DNA from: Brachypodius melanocephalos
Lineage: Eukaryota; Chordata; Aves; Passeriformes; Pycnonotidae
Assembly (NCBI GenBank): GCA_013398615.1
Contig: VZSR01003803.1
Coordinates: 13,133,187 to 13,197,186 of the forward strand
Length of the DNA stretch: 64,000 nt
Direction: 5' to 3'
A model generated the notes under the pieces. That model was given only the letters and a program-made list of their open reading frames with translations. It did no database searches and was not told the origin of the DNA. The position numbers and the translations under genes are program-made. Below, in pieces: positions 36,001 to 51,000 of this stretch (position 1 is the stretch's first letter; every line of letters begins with the position of its first letter).

Positions 36001-39000
36001 AACATCCAATCTAAACCTTCCCTAGTGCAACTTTAAGCCATTTCCTCTTGTTCTGTCACTTCTTACCTGGCAGAAGAGGCCAATCCCCACCTGGCTGCCC
36101 CCTCCTTTCAGGCAGTTTTAAAGAGTGATGAGGTGCCTCCTGAGCCTCCTTTTCTCCAGGCTGAACAGCCCCAGCTGCTCCTCACAGCCCTTGTGCTCCA
36201 GACCCTTCCCNNNNNNNNNNNNNNNNNNNNNNNNNNNNNNNNNNNNNNNNNNNNNNNNNNNNNNNNNNNNNNNNNNNNNNNNNNNNNNNNNNNNNNNNNN
36301 NNNNNNNNNNNNNNNNNNNNNNNNNNNNNNNNNNNNNNNNNNNNNNNNNNNNNNNNNNNNNNNNNNNNNNNNNNNNNNNNNNNNNNNNNNNNNNNNNNNN
36401 NNNNNNNNNNNNNNNNNNNNNNNNNNNNNNNNNNNNNNNNNNNNNNNNNNNNNNNNNNNNNNNNNNNNNNNNNNNNNNNNNNNNNNNNNNNNNNNNNNNN
36501 NNNNNNNNNNNNNNNNNNNNNNNNNNNNNNNNNNNNNNNNNNNNNNNNNNNNNNNNNNNNNNNNNNNNNNNNNNNNNNNNNNNNNNNNNNNNNNNNNNNN
36601 NNNNNNNNNNNNNNNNNNNNNNNNNNNNNNNNNNNNNNNNNNNNNNNNNNNNNCACTGCCTGGGGTTGTTGTGACCCCAGTGCAGGACCTGGCACATGGC
36701 CCTGTTGAACCTCATACAGTTGGTCTTGATCCAACTCATCCAGCCTGTCCAGATCTCTCTGCAGAGCCCTCCTGGCCTCCAGCAAATCAACAATCCCACC
36801 CAACTTGGTGTCATCTGCAGATTTACTAAGGGCACACTTGATCCCTTCATCCAGATCATCAATGAAGGTATTAAACAGGACTGGACCCAACACTGATCCC
36901 TGGGGGACACCACTAATGACCAGCCCCCAGCTGACTGTAATTCCATTCCCCACCACTCTCTGGGCCCAGCCATCCAAACAGTCTTTTACCCAATGAGCTG
37001 CCAGTTTCTCCAGGAGAATGCTGTGGAAAATGGTGTTAAAGGCTTAAGTAAAATCTAGGTAGACAATATCTTTTTCCTCATCCACTAAGCAGATCATCTT
37101 GCTTTAGAAGGAGATCAGGTTAGTCAAGCAAATCCTTGGCAATGAAGAGGAGGTCCATATTAATCACATTATGTGAAGCAATACTGGGCAACCCAAGAGA
37201 AGTTGGCACTGGCACGGAACTATGAGCATACATCATCACAAGTCCTGACATCAGCAATTTTGATTTAAACTGTCTCTGATTCAGAGACAATATATTTGCA
37301 AGTGTACAGGTGAAGCAATACTTCCCATAATCCAAGTTACTGAACCAGCCAACAAGGTGCTGTTTGGAAGTGGCTCACTCAAGTGTACTGCAGCATTGCC
37401 TAAAAGATCCAGCAGCAGAGCAGGAGCCTACCATGTCAGGAACCACACAAAAGCAAAATAAAGACACAGCCCATAATATAAAGATCTAGTATTTAGTTAA
37501 CCTTAATTTTTTGAAGATTTTGTGTTTTGTTAAAGTCTTTGCTCAAACACTTGTTACGCTGATCCATGATTTTTATTTCATTTTACGCAATCCACTTTTT
37601 ATTTACCTGGGATTCACATATACTATTCCAAAAACATCTAAAAATCTGTATTAATTATGCAAGACAGATGTCAAACTGTTACTTGACTGCTTTGTCAAGT
37701 CAGCTTTGTATGCACAGGATTTTGCTGACAAAAGCAATTTTATTTCACTCAGGACATAAGCTTAAAGCACAGCAGCTCCAGGAATATTTACACTGTAGCT
37801 TTGCTACAAATTCAAGGGGTACTCATCCATGCAGCAGGGGATACTCATCCATGGAAAGTGATTTTCTGTTGACACTGGATTATCAGCTAAACTTTTTCAA
37901 TAGTTTTTTCACCTGACACTCAGACAGTTCTGAACTATGGCTACAGCAATGTAATCCAAGTATGATGGGACGAATCTTGGAAAAAATTTATTACACATCT
38001 AGTGTTTTAATAGTTTGTCATCTTTCATCTGATTATTTGTAACAGGATAATCAATAGCCATTTCCTTCCTTTGACCTCACGTTTTAAATAAGTTTTCCTT
38101 ACCATTACATTAAAAAAAGAGGCAAGTCATAGTTGCAGCAATCCTAACCTGGTTTGTTGCATAACATTTCCAGAGTCCTGTGCAAAGCAAGCCTTCCCTT
38201 CATACCCATAACATTTTACACTACCTACCTTCTGCATTAAGGTGCATGGTTTCCAGAGGTCCAATAAAGGCATATCGCATTCCCAATCCATCAGACATCA
38301 CAAGGTCTAGGTCAGTAGGAGATATTACTCCTTCCTAAGCAGCAAAAGTACAACAGGAAGGAAGACTGGTGAATGTTTGCTTTTAATGTAAAATTTCCCA
38401 TTTTTTGTATATAATTTAAAAATTTGGGAAGTAATAAAAACTAAGGCTAGAAATAGCAGTTAAGATTGCAAAGAGAAAAACACAACTGTTCGCCAGAAAT
38501 GTCCATCTATTATGCAAGCCTTCCTATGGTTTAGCATAAGCAGTCATTCATATCTCTAGGACTGTACCTCATAGTCCCAGAAACTCAGAATCAGAGAAGA
38601 AAGCAAGCATGACACTCTTAATAGTACATGGCCAAAAGGGTTTATATCAAATCCAGGTACTATACCAACCCTTTTAAATATAAGAATTTTGGCTAGATGT
38701 TACATTTTCATATTCTCTTAGTTATGGATTTTTGGGCAGAGTTCCAATTACTAAAACGGCGGTGCACCAGTGGGTACTGCTCCTGAGGCCAGCTGCAAAA
38801 AAGGCTGGGTCCAAACATGCAGGCAATGCAGTTGCCACTCCCTCTCACAAAACTCACTGAACATTCAACCTACCCAGCCTCAACCTGCCCAGGGATCCTG
38901 AGTTCTTTGCCAGCCTCACATCTCAAGAGCTGGCAGGATATGGAGCAGGCAAAATGAAGCATTCCTCATGTTAAAAGTTGAGCATTGCTATTCCACCCAC

Positions 39001-42000
39001 ATGTAGCACTTACAAGAAAGCCAATGCCTCCATCAGGTTGGGGCAAGCACAGAAAGGCTTGTAAAAAATGATTCACAGTTCTTTACCTGAACAGATTTAC
39101 CTTAGAAGAATACTATTTATTACATGAAGTTGTTTTCTACCTACTAGAAAGATAAGAATTAATGAAGACTTGTTCTAACCACTTTCATCAGATAAAGCTT
39201 GGTTTCAAGAACTTGCCCTCTTTATTCCCAGAGACATGAAGACATTTCCTTCTGGATAGGAAGGTAGAAGAGATGCTGAACTGCTTCTAATTTATCTTTT
39301 CACCCTACTCTGAGGTGCTCAGCCTACTCAGCGCCTCTTCATTAACAAGTGCCTTTAAGCTTCAGAATACTCATACTCATAAACTCATCTGCTTGGACAA
39401 AACCACATCATTTTCTGATAAATTTCTCTCTTGCAAGGCCCTGCCTGAATGCTCCTTTGTATCACGCAGTCATGGGCTAGAGTTACAGGTACACAGGACA
39501 GCTCTTCTGATCTGCAGTAGACATTGACATCTGAGCTAGACATCTAGACTCTCTTTATAGTCACCAGGGAGAAAAAGGAAATCAGCATCCTAAAGTAGGC
39601 ATCTAGAGTAGGTAAGATGAGTTGTGTCCTAAAAGGGCCTAATTCTTCTCACCAGCTGAAAGATGAGTAAGAAGCTTAGATATCACTGTCTACATTTTTG
39701 ATATCCCATCTTAAATGAGCTGAATCTCACCCACAGTGTCTTCCTGTGTCCATAATTTACATCATCTACTGCTACTTTAAAAGAAACCTAAAAGCCACAA
39801 ATCAACATAACTTCTACAGCTGGCCACAGACATCAAGTTTAATCATCTCATGCTTAAACTGAGACTTTTGTAACACAACCTTAAGACTCAACCTGTTAGT
39901 AGGCATTGTTCCTATCAAAACCAAGCCTGTCTGAATCCCTGTTGCAGAATTCTACCTTGAAAAGGAAAAACTGACATAATTATTTAGATCAATGTACCAT
40001 ATATGGAACACAGAGTTCTCCTAACAATTAGCCATAAAATGGCAGGGATAAGAAAGCATTCTTTTCTTCAAATTAAAGGTAAAGCAGAGACATGGTAAAG
40101 TAACTCATTTAGAGGCAGATAGAAGAGTCTGCATAAAGACAGGACTAAACAAAAACTTCAGACAGAACTCAGATTACAGAGCAGCATCAGGGTAACTAAC
40201 ACAGGCACCATACGTTCTGTCAAAGCTTTTTCTCCTGACATGGCAACACAGCTTCTCTGAACAACATCAGCAAAGTCAACAAAAGTGTTCCTCTGTTGGG
40301 AGTGCTGCATCCAAACAATGAGTTGTGCTGGTAAAGCTGTGCTTGATGAGTGGTTCCCCCCTGCCCCCCTGGGTGACATAGATTTGTGGACAAAAGACTA
40401 ACCACAAATTCCAGACAAGCATTTGAACCACAGCAGCAGTTTAAAACTGTAAACATAATGTTAAAAGATTTAACGGGCACTTGAGGTATTTCAGAGTCAT
40501 TGCAAATTAATTTCCAAATTAATAATTTATTTTCTTTGGATACTATAGTCCTCAGCTATTATACTGATATTTGAAGACCAGGTGCCCTCAGAATCATGAG
40601 ATGAGTGCTTTGCTCTTGGCCTTTTGACTATAGCTGCAATTTGCTGTTTACAGCTGCTAAAAAAAAAAATTGTTGCTACTAGAAGGAAACCATGACAGAT
40701 CCCTTCAGTTGAGGAATACAGTGTTCAATTCAAATGAGCTCAGCTTCTTCCTGTCAAAGACACCCTCCTAAAGAAAAGTTTTTTACTTCTTCTCTTCATA
40801 AATTAAGAATACATAAATGATAAACAAGTTAGACCTTCCTACCCTAGGGAATAACCCTACTCCCATTTATGATAAGGAGATCATAAGTTGGTGGAATGAT
40901 TCACCAGGCTGCAAGTTCAGTAAGGTGTCTTCCACAAGGATTGATGTTTATGCTAAGAACTAAACAAGAAAGAGTTCCTATCTGGTATCAGTAAGTGTAG
41001 GTGTGAATAAATCTTCCCAAGGGGATTTTTCATCCTGGATTACCCTTCTGGTAAGCCTCTGCCTCCAGCACTTGTCAGAGGGAAGAGGAGGTATGTTGAG
41101 AGTTCACTAGAAGCTCTGACAGCTACAGAATTAAGGTTTAAAATAATTTCTGCCAAAATCCTCAGTGATCCCAATAGCCAATCAAATTTCAAAATCTACA
41201 CTATCTCAGAATCTTCCACACTTCTTACAACAACATTTATATACCACAATCTCATCTTCCCAGATGTTTTAACCTCCAGTGATACCACAGGATTATCCTA
41301 ATGAGCCTTTGGTACTTTATTACTGCTTCTCCCTAAGCAGGGACCCTTTTCACCTTTCCAGAAACCCGTGGTGCTTCTGCAGTCTCCAGCATTAGGCTCT
41401 GACCCAACATGCTTGGCAGTCTTTCTTTCCATCTCTGGGGCACATCCACATCACAAGTTCTGTCACAGACTTGGTTTGTAATCATACCAAATGTAATGGC
41501 CAAAAAACATCACTATTTTTCTGATTCCACCAATTCATGTTCTCCTACTCACTCCAGTCTGTTATAGAGTTATTTTGGACTTCACTGCCTCCTGGACCAC
41601 ATATTTTCTGTTTCCAAATCTGCCACTTTATCCTCTGAATTTCCCAAATTCAATATTCTTTTTCTTTTCTGATTGCCACTAATATATGCATTCTGTCTCA
41701 GTACTTGCTACACCCTCCTCTTCACTATCACTTCAATCAAGTCCCTTCCATCCACACCCTGATGAGATCTTTTTCCAGTCCTGTCATTTTCACCATATGA
41801 CTTTTCTCCTATATCCCTCTACATCTCTCAATTTCATAATGTTTAAACTTGTTGTCCTACACATTTCACACCTCCTTGCTTTGCTGGCCTTTATCTTCCT
41901 TCTTCCATGGCACCCTTCCTCATGTCACCCTGCAAGAAACACTTAGTATCAACACTGTTTTTCTTCCTGTCCCTTTAAACTTCCTTTTTATGATATTCCC

Positions 42001-45000
42001 CCTTTTATGGGGCACTGTAAGTAAATGTTTAATCCTATACCTCATCTTCAATCTTTTGGAAAAGTCCTCTGAATAACACTGTAAGATAATTAATAGTAAG
42101 GAATCTGGACTTTAAGAGTCTTGCCAGCATTTAAAGTCTGCTAAGCTAGAGAGGAAAGGAGAAAGGAGAGGTATGTAAATTAATGATTGAAGCCAATGCA
42201 CCTGATTGCCACAAGAACAAACTAAAGTGGACACATAGCCAAACCATGACTTTATTTTCTACAAGATTAACAAAAATTGAAGAGCTGCCCATTCTTCTCA
42301 TGTTTTACAATGACTACAACATAAAAGAAAATCCACTTTTAAAGAAAAAAAACCACACTAAGATAGTATTAAAATCTTATACAGAGGTAAGTAAAGTACT
42401 TACACAATCCATCCTGTAACAGTTTTAACATGTTCCTAAAAGTAGCTGAAACTCCTAAATTATATCAAGATTAAAAAACTGTCATGCTCCACTTGCTATC
42501 TCTGCTGCTGTCTCTGCCTCAAGGAGGTATTTTATGACCTCCTTGAAAATTCCAGGTGATGCTTAGGAAAATATTGCAAAAAGGTAAGATTTCCCTCAGT
42601 GATCCACAGGTAAATGACAATCATAGCTACTCAGAGTAAGGCTTGAGAGTTCTGAACTGAAGTGTTGGTGAAACTGTCCGGTTGTTATTTTCTGGATTAT
42701 GTTAACCAAAATTTTACCTTCAAAACAAGATAAAGTCAAGCTATTTAATTAATACCATTTACAGCATAATCCTAAACGACTCTAAAATGCACTGGTACTG
42801 GTAAAAGTACAAAAGTAATTATGTCTACAGTGCAGTGTGCTTCCCAGGCAAATAAAGGCAGTAAGCTTCTGCTCCAAGAGTTATAAACAAAATTAGACAC
42901 ACCAGTGACCACTGTCAGTACAGACGTGAGAAAGTAAATAAATGGTAACACAGAATAACAGAGAAAGCAGTTTGAGGTATTTTCCCTGTTACTTGCTAAA
43001 GGTTATTCTGGTAATATAAAAATTTAGGGTTGATAAGAGAGGAATAAATCTTCAACCTCAACATCTCACAGTGTTGCTATAGGACATGAAATGAACAACA
43101 CGCACACAGTTGAGCTGTTGGGGCAAAAAGAGAGAAGTTCAATTTTCTACTTGGGTTTATCCAGTTTTTTGACAATGACCATGGATTGGAGGATGAGGTT
43201 GCCACCTCTCCAATCACACTGGCCAAACTAGCAATCCATCATTTGTCTCCTCCCTAGAGAAAGGAATGATAACAAAAAGGAACAGTTACAATAACATTAC
43301 TTGTTTACAAGAAAATCTGTGAGAAACTCCATTGCAAGAATGCAAACATCAGAAGGCTGTAAAAAATCAGGGCAACATCACAGTACTTCTTTTACTCTCA
43401 TCATTATCAGCTTTGCAACAGAGCCCTGACAGTTGAATACATAAGTAAGAAATCTACATGAAAGCCAGTCTCAGATAGGCTATGAGGTTCTACATAAAGT
43501 CCCCAGATACATGACCTTAAATACACAGATGGGAGTGCTCCCAGTATCTGCTTTATCATGGAATAAATGTGGAGCATGAGGAGACAGAGATAACTGATAC
43601 AAAAATTTCCTGCCACACCTGCACTAACCAAATGCTTGTGACTTGCAACTCAAAGCAATCTGTGAGAAGCCATCTTGTCACAAAAATACTAACTCAGACC
43701 CAAAATGAAACATCTCTTTGTAGCACGCTTGCCTCAGAGAAGCACTTTCTCGCACTACATCTTTTAGACCCATAAATGAATCCATGGTCTTTGCTTCTAA
43801 GTTCTTGAAAAGTCAAACTTCTGCATTCTGTAATCCACATTCTCAATTATCCACATAAGCAAAGTTCTCAGCATTCAACTGTACATCTCCAAATGAGTTT
43901 TCTTTCTTCTATTCTCCTACAAATTGGATCTCAACTAGCACGCCTATTAATTTTTTACCATTTCACCACCACAATTCCCACTCCCACATTCAGTCCAGTC
44001 CTGCATTCACACCATTCATTTTGTGCCCAGCTGTAAAATCCCTGCCTCCCTGTGTATGCAGCCTGGAACCCCAGCACCTTTGGCAAAGACAAACTGTATC
44101 CAATACTCAGGTTTCTCGTTGCTACTTTAATATCTTTGCACTGAATAATGCTTCTCTCTGTGCTCTGGCATCCATGCCACATGCAACCTGAGTCTTGAGC
44201 CTGCACCCAATGTGCTGGCAGAGCCTTACCTCAGATTTCTGGCTGTGTTAAAAGCGTGTCCTACTCTTGGACCCACATGGCAGAAGTCAGTGAGCCTGAC
44301 ACAACATTCAGCAAGCAGATATCTTTACCACATTTCTTTCTACACAGCTGCATTTTTACTGCCATGCTCTGTATCAGAGCCTTTCTCCCATCACGTGATT
44401 CCTCACCCATGTCTCATCCATCCCAACACAGCGCTGCTAAAGAAAAAAGAAAGACTGGCAGGTTGTCACTTTCCCAGATAGATTTGGGAACTCAAACATA
44501 TTCTACAAGCTACTCAGCCTATTTATTATGAAGTTTTCAAGATAAATGTAAGTACAGCTGTACTGCATGTCTGTCCTACCACCAATGACTTTGACAGGAC
44601 ATTAGTAGTTCTACCAGAGAAACTTCCACTAGTTTTTTTATTGAAATAAGCTCGACTGACTGGAAAAAGAACAAACCCAAAAAAACCAACCAAAAAACCA
44701 CACACACACACACCCCCACCCCCCCACACACCCACTCACCAAAACAACAGCAACCCCCCCAGTGGTTCTCGGAGTAATGAAAACATTTGTTCAAGAGGTT
44801 ACCAAATGTGAGTAAAATTCAATTTTTAGGAGTCTCTCAGAAACTGCGAGTTGGGGAGATAGATGTTTTCAACAGTAAAAACTGGTAAGTAACTTCACAA
44901 TCAGAAGCAAGAATTATGTTTCCCCATTTGGAAAGTGGAATACACCAAAAGAACATGACTTGCAATAAAAATTACTAACTTGGCAGCACAACAGTAGAAA

Positions 45001-48000
45001 CACACAAGCTGCCCCAGGCCTGCAGTTCTCACCTATCTGCAGTGATTCTCCTCCCATCAAAGGCACTGTGCAGCCTGAAGTCACACAGCTGAAACTACAC
45101 ACCTTTGACAGCTGCTGTTGTTCAGGCTTCTGAAGTGAAAATACGACCACCAAAGTTGTTACTGTTTAAGTGTGTATTTGGCTGAAACGCAATAAAATTA
45201 TACAAGAACAGAACAACTTGGAAACTTTTATTTACAACAAAATCAAATTTCTTCATGTGCCAGTCCTTCAAGCACTATTTTATTAATATTCACATCACCA
45301 CCACTGCCACTAAAGCATCCATACAACAGGTTCATACTAAAGGTTTGCCTCAACTTTGGTTTCCTTTCCAACAGCAACCCATGAATTGTTCTTAAATTCC
45401 CTCCACAGCAAGACCAGAGAATGATACTTTCAGGGACATGTACTGTAATGCCTCAACTCCCAGCAGTCCAGTTTTCGAGACTTTGAAGCTGGAGGGTGCT
45501 TTTGCACAGTCCAACATGAATGTGTCTAAATGATCCCTGGATCCATTCAAACTTTTAGCATCCTAGGTTACTATGGCAGTGGCTTCCACCATTGAGTTTA
45601 TGCTCTCAGAGATGTGAAAGAATCCTGTTAGATTTTTGAGGCATTACAGGGATGCCTGTGCTGACCAAGGAGGACTGGTCTACAGTTTCCCAAAAACTCT
45701 TTGAATTCTTATAAAAGAGTTAAGGTGTGCTAACTTCCATTTTTGCAGTATTATGCTAGATAGTGTATAAAAAGGTGCTTGAATTAGTATTTAACCAATT
45801 GCACATTTCAGTTTTGTGATCCTTGGGTAAGTTCAATTTCTCCTCTACAGTCTGTCATTGTTCATTTACCCCTTCCTCCTTCAAAAATCTTGTTCTTAGC
45901 ATGACTTATTTTATATCAGATCTCTTCCTTTCAAGGAAAGTTTACACTATGGGAACCTCTTTTCATAGTGAATGTTACAGTTGAGCTAGCTTTTTCCTCA
46001 TTAACTTAACCTTCCTTGCTCACAATTTTTAGTAGTTGTTTTTACATTTTTATTTTCAAAGGTACTTTTTTCACCAGTGTTCCTTAAAACGGTGTTTCAA
46101 AAATAATTTAGAGGCTGATTTGGATCGGACCAGACTGGTCAGTTGTGCCTAGAAACAGGACGAGGGGCAACAGGCACAAACTATAAATTCAGAAAGTTAC
46201 ATCTGAATAGGAAGAAAAAAATTCTTTACTTTGAAGGTCACAGAGAACTGTAAGAGGCTGCCCAATGAGAATGAATATTCTCCTCTGAAGTTATTCAAAA
46301 CCCACCTAGACATGATCCTGTGCAACCTGCTGTAGCAGAGGGGTGGGAGTAGGTGATCTCCAGAGGTCCCTTCCAACCCAAACTGTTCTGTGATTGTATG
46401 TTACTGTGTTTTCTATCCTGTGTTTTCCAACATAACTACAGCTTTCTGAAGGTGTTTCTCTTATCATAAACTTGAGACTTTGTATTAAAAGCTTAACAAC
46501 AGAAGCCATTTTTAAAATTTAAATAAACATCTCCAGTAGTAGATCAGTTCCTTCCTCACAACACTGTTTTACTTACTGTTATTCACCACCTCCTTTATAT
46601 TGGTGTATTATAATGCTAATGAAAACCAGCTACAGGTAAGCAAAATCAGTTCAGCAACTATGTTTAATCACTTCTTTGAAAAAAAGAGTTGCTTTGTTTA
46701 CAGTAGTATTACTTTAGGTTTAAGATCTTTACCTGTATTTGTGTGCATGATTGTATGAAACAGCTTGAAAAATCAAAACACTCCACAACAAAAAAGTAAG
46801 TCCTATTAAAGGCCAGTTGAAACTCTTCTCAAGAGAACAGCAAGAGACTCATAACTCAGCTCCTGCTGATGAAAGATCAGACTTTTCAGCACAGAACAGC
46901 TAACTGTGGGAAAAGCTGAAGCCACACAAACAAATGATTCTCAGCTAGAAGTCTGGATGGGCAGGAGGAGGAGAAATCTGTCTTTACCTACAAGTATCAA
47001 GTAACAGTTAAACCTATGAGTACAGTTCCTGAAAGGCCAAAGAGAAAACCATTTAAAATATTTTCCTGACCACTGTACACTAGGCCAAGAACACTAGAAA
47101 AAAACAAACAGGAAATTATGAGAAGCCTACAAAAAGAAAAAATGGTATTTTGATTCCTGTGCTTTTAAAATTATTCTTTTGATTGCCCTGAAAATTACAG
47201 TATTCTGAAAAAAGAAAGCAGGAAAAGGAATATTTTTTACCATTGCATATAATCTTGTTTTTGTCAGTCTTTGCTTTTTATAACTGACATCACTCCTTAC
47301 CGGGCTTAATTTACATTTAAATATACATTTTGTGTTCATAAGGACAGCTGAACAGAGACAACACAAATTTAAAGGATGTTGAAATATACAACCTCACTTA
47401 TCACATCTACAGAATTGACCAAGTACTGAAAAAAAAAGATATACGTACACCCACAAGTCTCCAAGCTTCACTTATCACTGCATACTGTAGTCGATTCAGA
47501 ACAAACCCCTCGATTTCTCTGTTTAGTTTGACAGGAGACTGACCAATCTTCTTCATCAGGGCATATGTTCTCTCTGTCGTAGAAGGATCTGTTTCTGCAT
47601 GAGGAACAATTTCAACCAACGGCACAAAGTAAGGTGGATTTACCTCAAGAAGAAACAGAAAAGAAGAACATCAGCCACCAACAGGACAAGTTAATACAAA
47701 GCATCTTTAGAGCTGGCACTAGCTTGGATAATTTCCAGTGAACACGGCAAGCCTGACGTTCAGACCTTAGAAGACTTCACCAATCTAATAAAAGTGGGTC
47801 CATTAATTCAAATTTAAAAAAAAATAATTAAATTTGCACTAAATCAAACTCTGTTTAACCCCAGCAAAATTCATGGAGCTACACCAGGGATGATAGCACT
47901 CATACAGTACTAGAAGACTTTATTCTGACTTGAGGAACTCTTTGCTCAATATTCAGGCTGCTCGTTGTTGTAAGACATATGGTCATCACCTGTCTTTCCA

Positions 48001-51000
48001 AATTAAACAAGGCATTTCCTTTTAGACAGTCAGGAACTTTACAACAAAAAGTATTGCTAAATACCACCTGTAAGCTGCAACACTTAACAGATAAGCAGGT
48101 ACTGGCCCAAGCCTGTAAATATATGCTAAATACAGTAACAGATATCACATCAAACATACTTTGAAAATGTTGCAGAACAGGTTACCTTCAAACATTGTAC
48201 TTTGAAAAAAATAAACTACCTCTCCCTGACTCTTCCCAAACGTAATTTCTCATCAAGTCAGTCAACGTAACCTTTGTGTTACGTATTTTTGAAGTGAAAA
48301 CAAAAAAACCCTAAAGAATATCCTGGAAACAGCTAAAAGTTCTTCAGGTCATAGTGTTACAGACAGTAACACTGCATGCATGCTCTTTCCAAAGGAGCAG
48401 TCCTTCAGCTGTACTCTTAAAGGTGTTAAATTCAGCTCTCCATCTAGTAGTTCCAAGCAATAGAAGGAGCTAACATATAATAACTTACTACCAGGAATAA
48501 CAGTGAAGTTTAAAGGATGGTAATTAAATAGTGATTCTTTCATTGTGCTCCCTTATAGTCAACTACTCTTAACTGTGCTCCTGTAAATGCAAGTACATGA
48601 ATTAGTTCCATGAACGTGCAAGCAGCCTTTGCTCCATGCATGTTCCTTCTTTTCAGTTTTTATATGGTTCCCTTTCCTGCAGGGTCTGACATCTGCTCTA
48701 ACTGCTGATATAACACACTTCATTCCTTTTAGAGGGCCTTGTGTCCCAACACAGCCTCTCTCACATCAGTATCTTTGGCAGTGCCACCACCAGTGCTGAG
48801 AACCGTGTGGTGAATGGACAGCATCCAGTGGCGCCAGGCAATTGAGCAAGACCCAAAACAGTGCAGGCACTAAGACATTCCCTGAGGCTTTTCTAACCCT
48901 TAAGTATACCACAGGTTCCAATCAGAGGATAAGTTAATTGTTGAGAGAGTCTAAGGCTATTAAAAATTTCTTCGAAGATTAGTGTTGACAATGATCTTAC
49001 TGCAGTATTCCATTTCATGAACTTGGCACAGGGAGCATATGGGTGTGTTCATGAGCACACTGAGGAGACACAGGAAGACAATTGGTAAAAACTGACAGTG
49101 GTAGAACATAGATGAAATAGGGAACGGGGGAAAGTCTCTAAAAATCAGAAGTATTTCAGGGAACAGAAGGTCACCTTAGTCTAACAAAGTGACAGCTAAG
49201 AAAGGAGATGACAAAGAAAACACTGAAAAGAATTAAGTTACACAAAAGCTGTCGACAAACATAAATATTATTTTTAATGGACCGCTAATAAGATTGGAAC
49301 AAAAATTAGAAGACACAAACAATTTCTAACAGGAGTAGTGGAGTTTAAAAAATAATCTGAGAGAGTTTAATGCAGTTTTAAAGTTATTTGATTGCAGGGT
49401 TTCCTGTACAGAGGGGACTTCACTCAATGGCACAGTCTCCTCTAGCTCCAGATTTCTAGTTGTGTGACCTAGCAGGTATATATAGTACGTGAGAAAAGAA
49501 TCGCCCTGCAGCAGACCTCTACTGATCCACTGCCTGAAACTGTTTTCAGAGAACAGCTGTACCTGTTTTGTATTGTAACATAAGTATTGTGTGCATTTCT
49601 ATCATACAGCTGTGCTGTGGGACTTGTTTGTTTGTTTGTTTGTTTGTTTGTTTTAAATTAATGAACCATGTTAAGCAAAGGGATGAGCTGCTTCTGCACT
49701 TTGGGCACTTAATTTCATTTAATCTCAACACCCTCACCTGTGCCAGAGGCCCTACAACTCTAGCTTTGAATTTTTATAGTGTATCAAATTCCACATTTGT
49801 TTTCAGTGTCTTGCAGAGCTGCTTGCTTCCTGCAGCCACCAAATTCTACTATTGTGGTCAACATCTTAATAAAAAATAAAATGAAAGAAACACCCAAAGT
49901 CAACAACTACTACAAAGCAAGCATGTTTCCTGATGCATATGCAGAAAGGCCCCTGGAAGAGCACATTGGTTTACAGCTTCTTTGGTACACTCAGAACAGC
50001 TGAGTGAAGCTGAGATTACAAAGAAAACAGTCTCATTTGGACTGCAAAGCCATTTTGGAACAATCAGACATTTTAAGGTACTCCAGAGCGTTTGCTTTGA
50101 CAAAATACATATCCTTACAACAGAAATGTAGAAAATGTTCATGCAGAGACTAACTACCTTTCCAGATCTGATATAATCTGGTTTCAGGAGTGGCTCCTAT
50201 GAAGACTGCAGTTCAGACTAAACAAAGTCAACTGGTACAGACCAACATGGAAAAACATTAAGAAAGAGTACAGTAAAATCAAAGACTGACAAACAGTTAG
50301 GCAGCTATGAACTGGATTAAAAAAAATTGTATAGTTACTTAATATAGGAATGTTAAAGAGACATTATCTCTTCTCTTGCATTAGAGAAAAATACAACCCT
50401 GGAAATAAGAGATAAGCAACTATTGAATTTTAGACTGGAGAAAGGCTAGATCTAGGCACAGATACATATTTTGAAATTTGACTTTTTTTGTAAGTAAAAG
50501 GGATTGAAAATTTATTATAGAGAAACAAATCAAACCAAGCTTTTTGTTCCCCTTGCACCCAGGCACCCCAAGGCACAATGGTGGTGGTGGAGAGGTGTCA
50601 GAAAGGCACTGACCAAATACTTTCAGACTACAGCATTAGGCTACAGGTAGTTGTAGAGACACTACAGTAAAGTAGTGCTGTATCTTTGCATTCCTGAGCA
50701 TGCCCAGGGAATTGACATTTACTTTACACTCTGAGGGATGCCCTGGAGAGACATCATGTAGTTATCAAACAGCACCTTTCTTCATGGCAACAGTCCTCTT
50801 AGCTGATCAGCTGACCACCACAGGAACATTGGGTTAACAAATTCATTAGCTTCTTGAATAGTGGAAAACAGAAGCAGTAAGAATCCCACTGATGATCAAG
50901 ATAAAATGCTTTTCCATGCTGAGGAGAGATGTGATAAACTGCTGTGTGGCAGTTCCAAACAGACCTCTACAGAAGCTCACAAGTGCCTTTGACCATTTTG

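Larger units (their letters stand above)
25895..38228 (-). other. CRYL1 intron 6
   Basis: This 12.3 kb intron has donor gtaggt and acceptor tttcag. It holds the long plus-strand CR1 at 26440-28440, a minus-strand CR1 tail at 28815-28884, the gapped CR1 at 35791-37136 and simple repeats near 34.2 and 35.5 kb. The remainder (about 29.5-34.2 and 37.1-38.2 kb) is unique sequence with no supported feature. Confidence 0.85.
38335..47448 (-). other. CRYL1 intron 5
   Basis: This 9.1 kb intron has donor gtacgt and acceptor gcttag. It contains a C/A-rich low-complexity tract near 44.7 kb and a CR1 3' end at 46130-46402. Stretches around 41.3-42.0 kb and 43.9-44.5 kb are pyrimidine-rich on the plus strand. 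Otherwise I see unique sequence without a supported gene. Confidence 0.85.

Noticed and set aside
36108..36977. 263-289 codon minus-strand frames and 191-234 codon plus-strand frames around 36.1-37.0 kb
   Set aside because: They span 443 unknown bases. The minus-strand flank is CR1 reverse transcriptase and the plus-strand frames are antisense shadows, not host genes.
41686..42076. Pyrimidine-rich open frames of 75-86 codons in intron 5
   Set aside because: The open reading is a by-product of C/T-rich composition, with no conserved motif or splice context.
44526..44794. Gly/Val/Cys-rich minus-strand frames
   Set aside because: They are translations of the CA/poly-C low-complexity tract.
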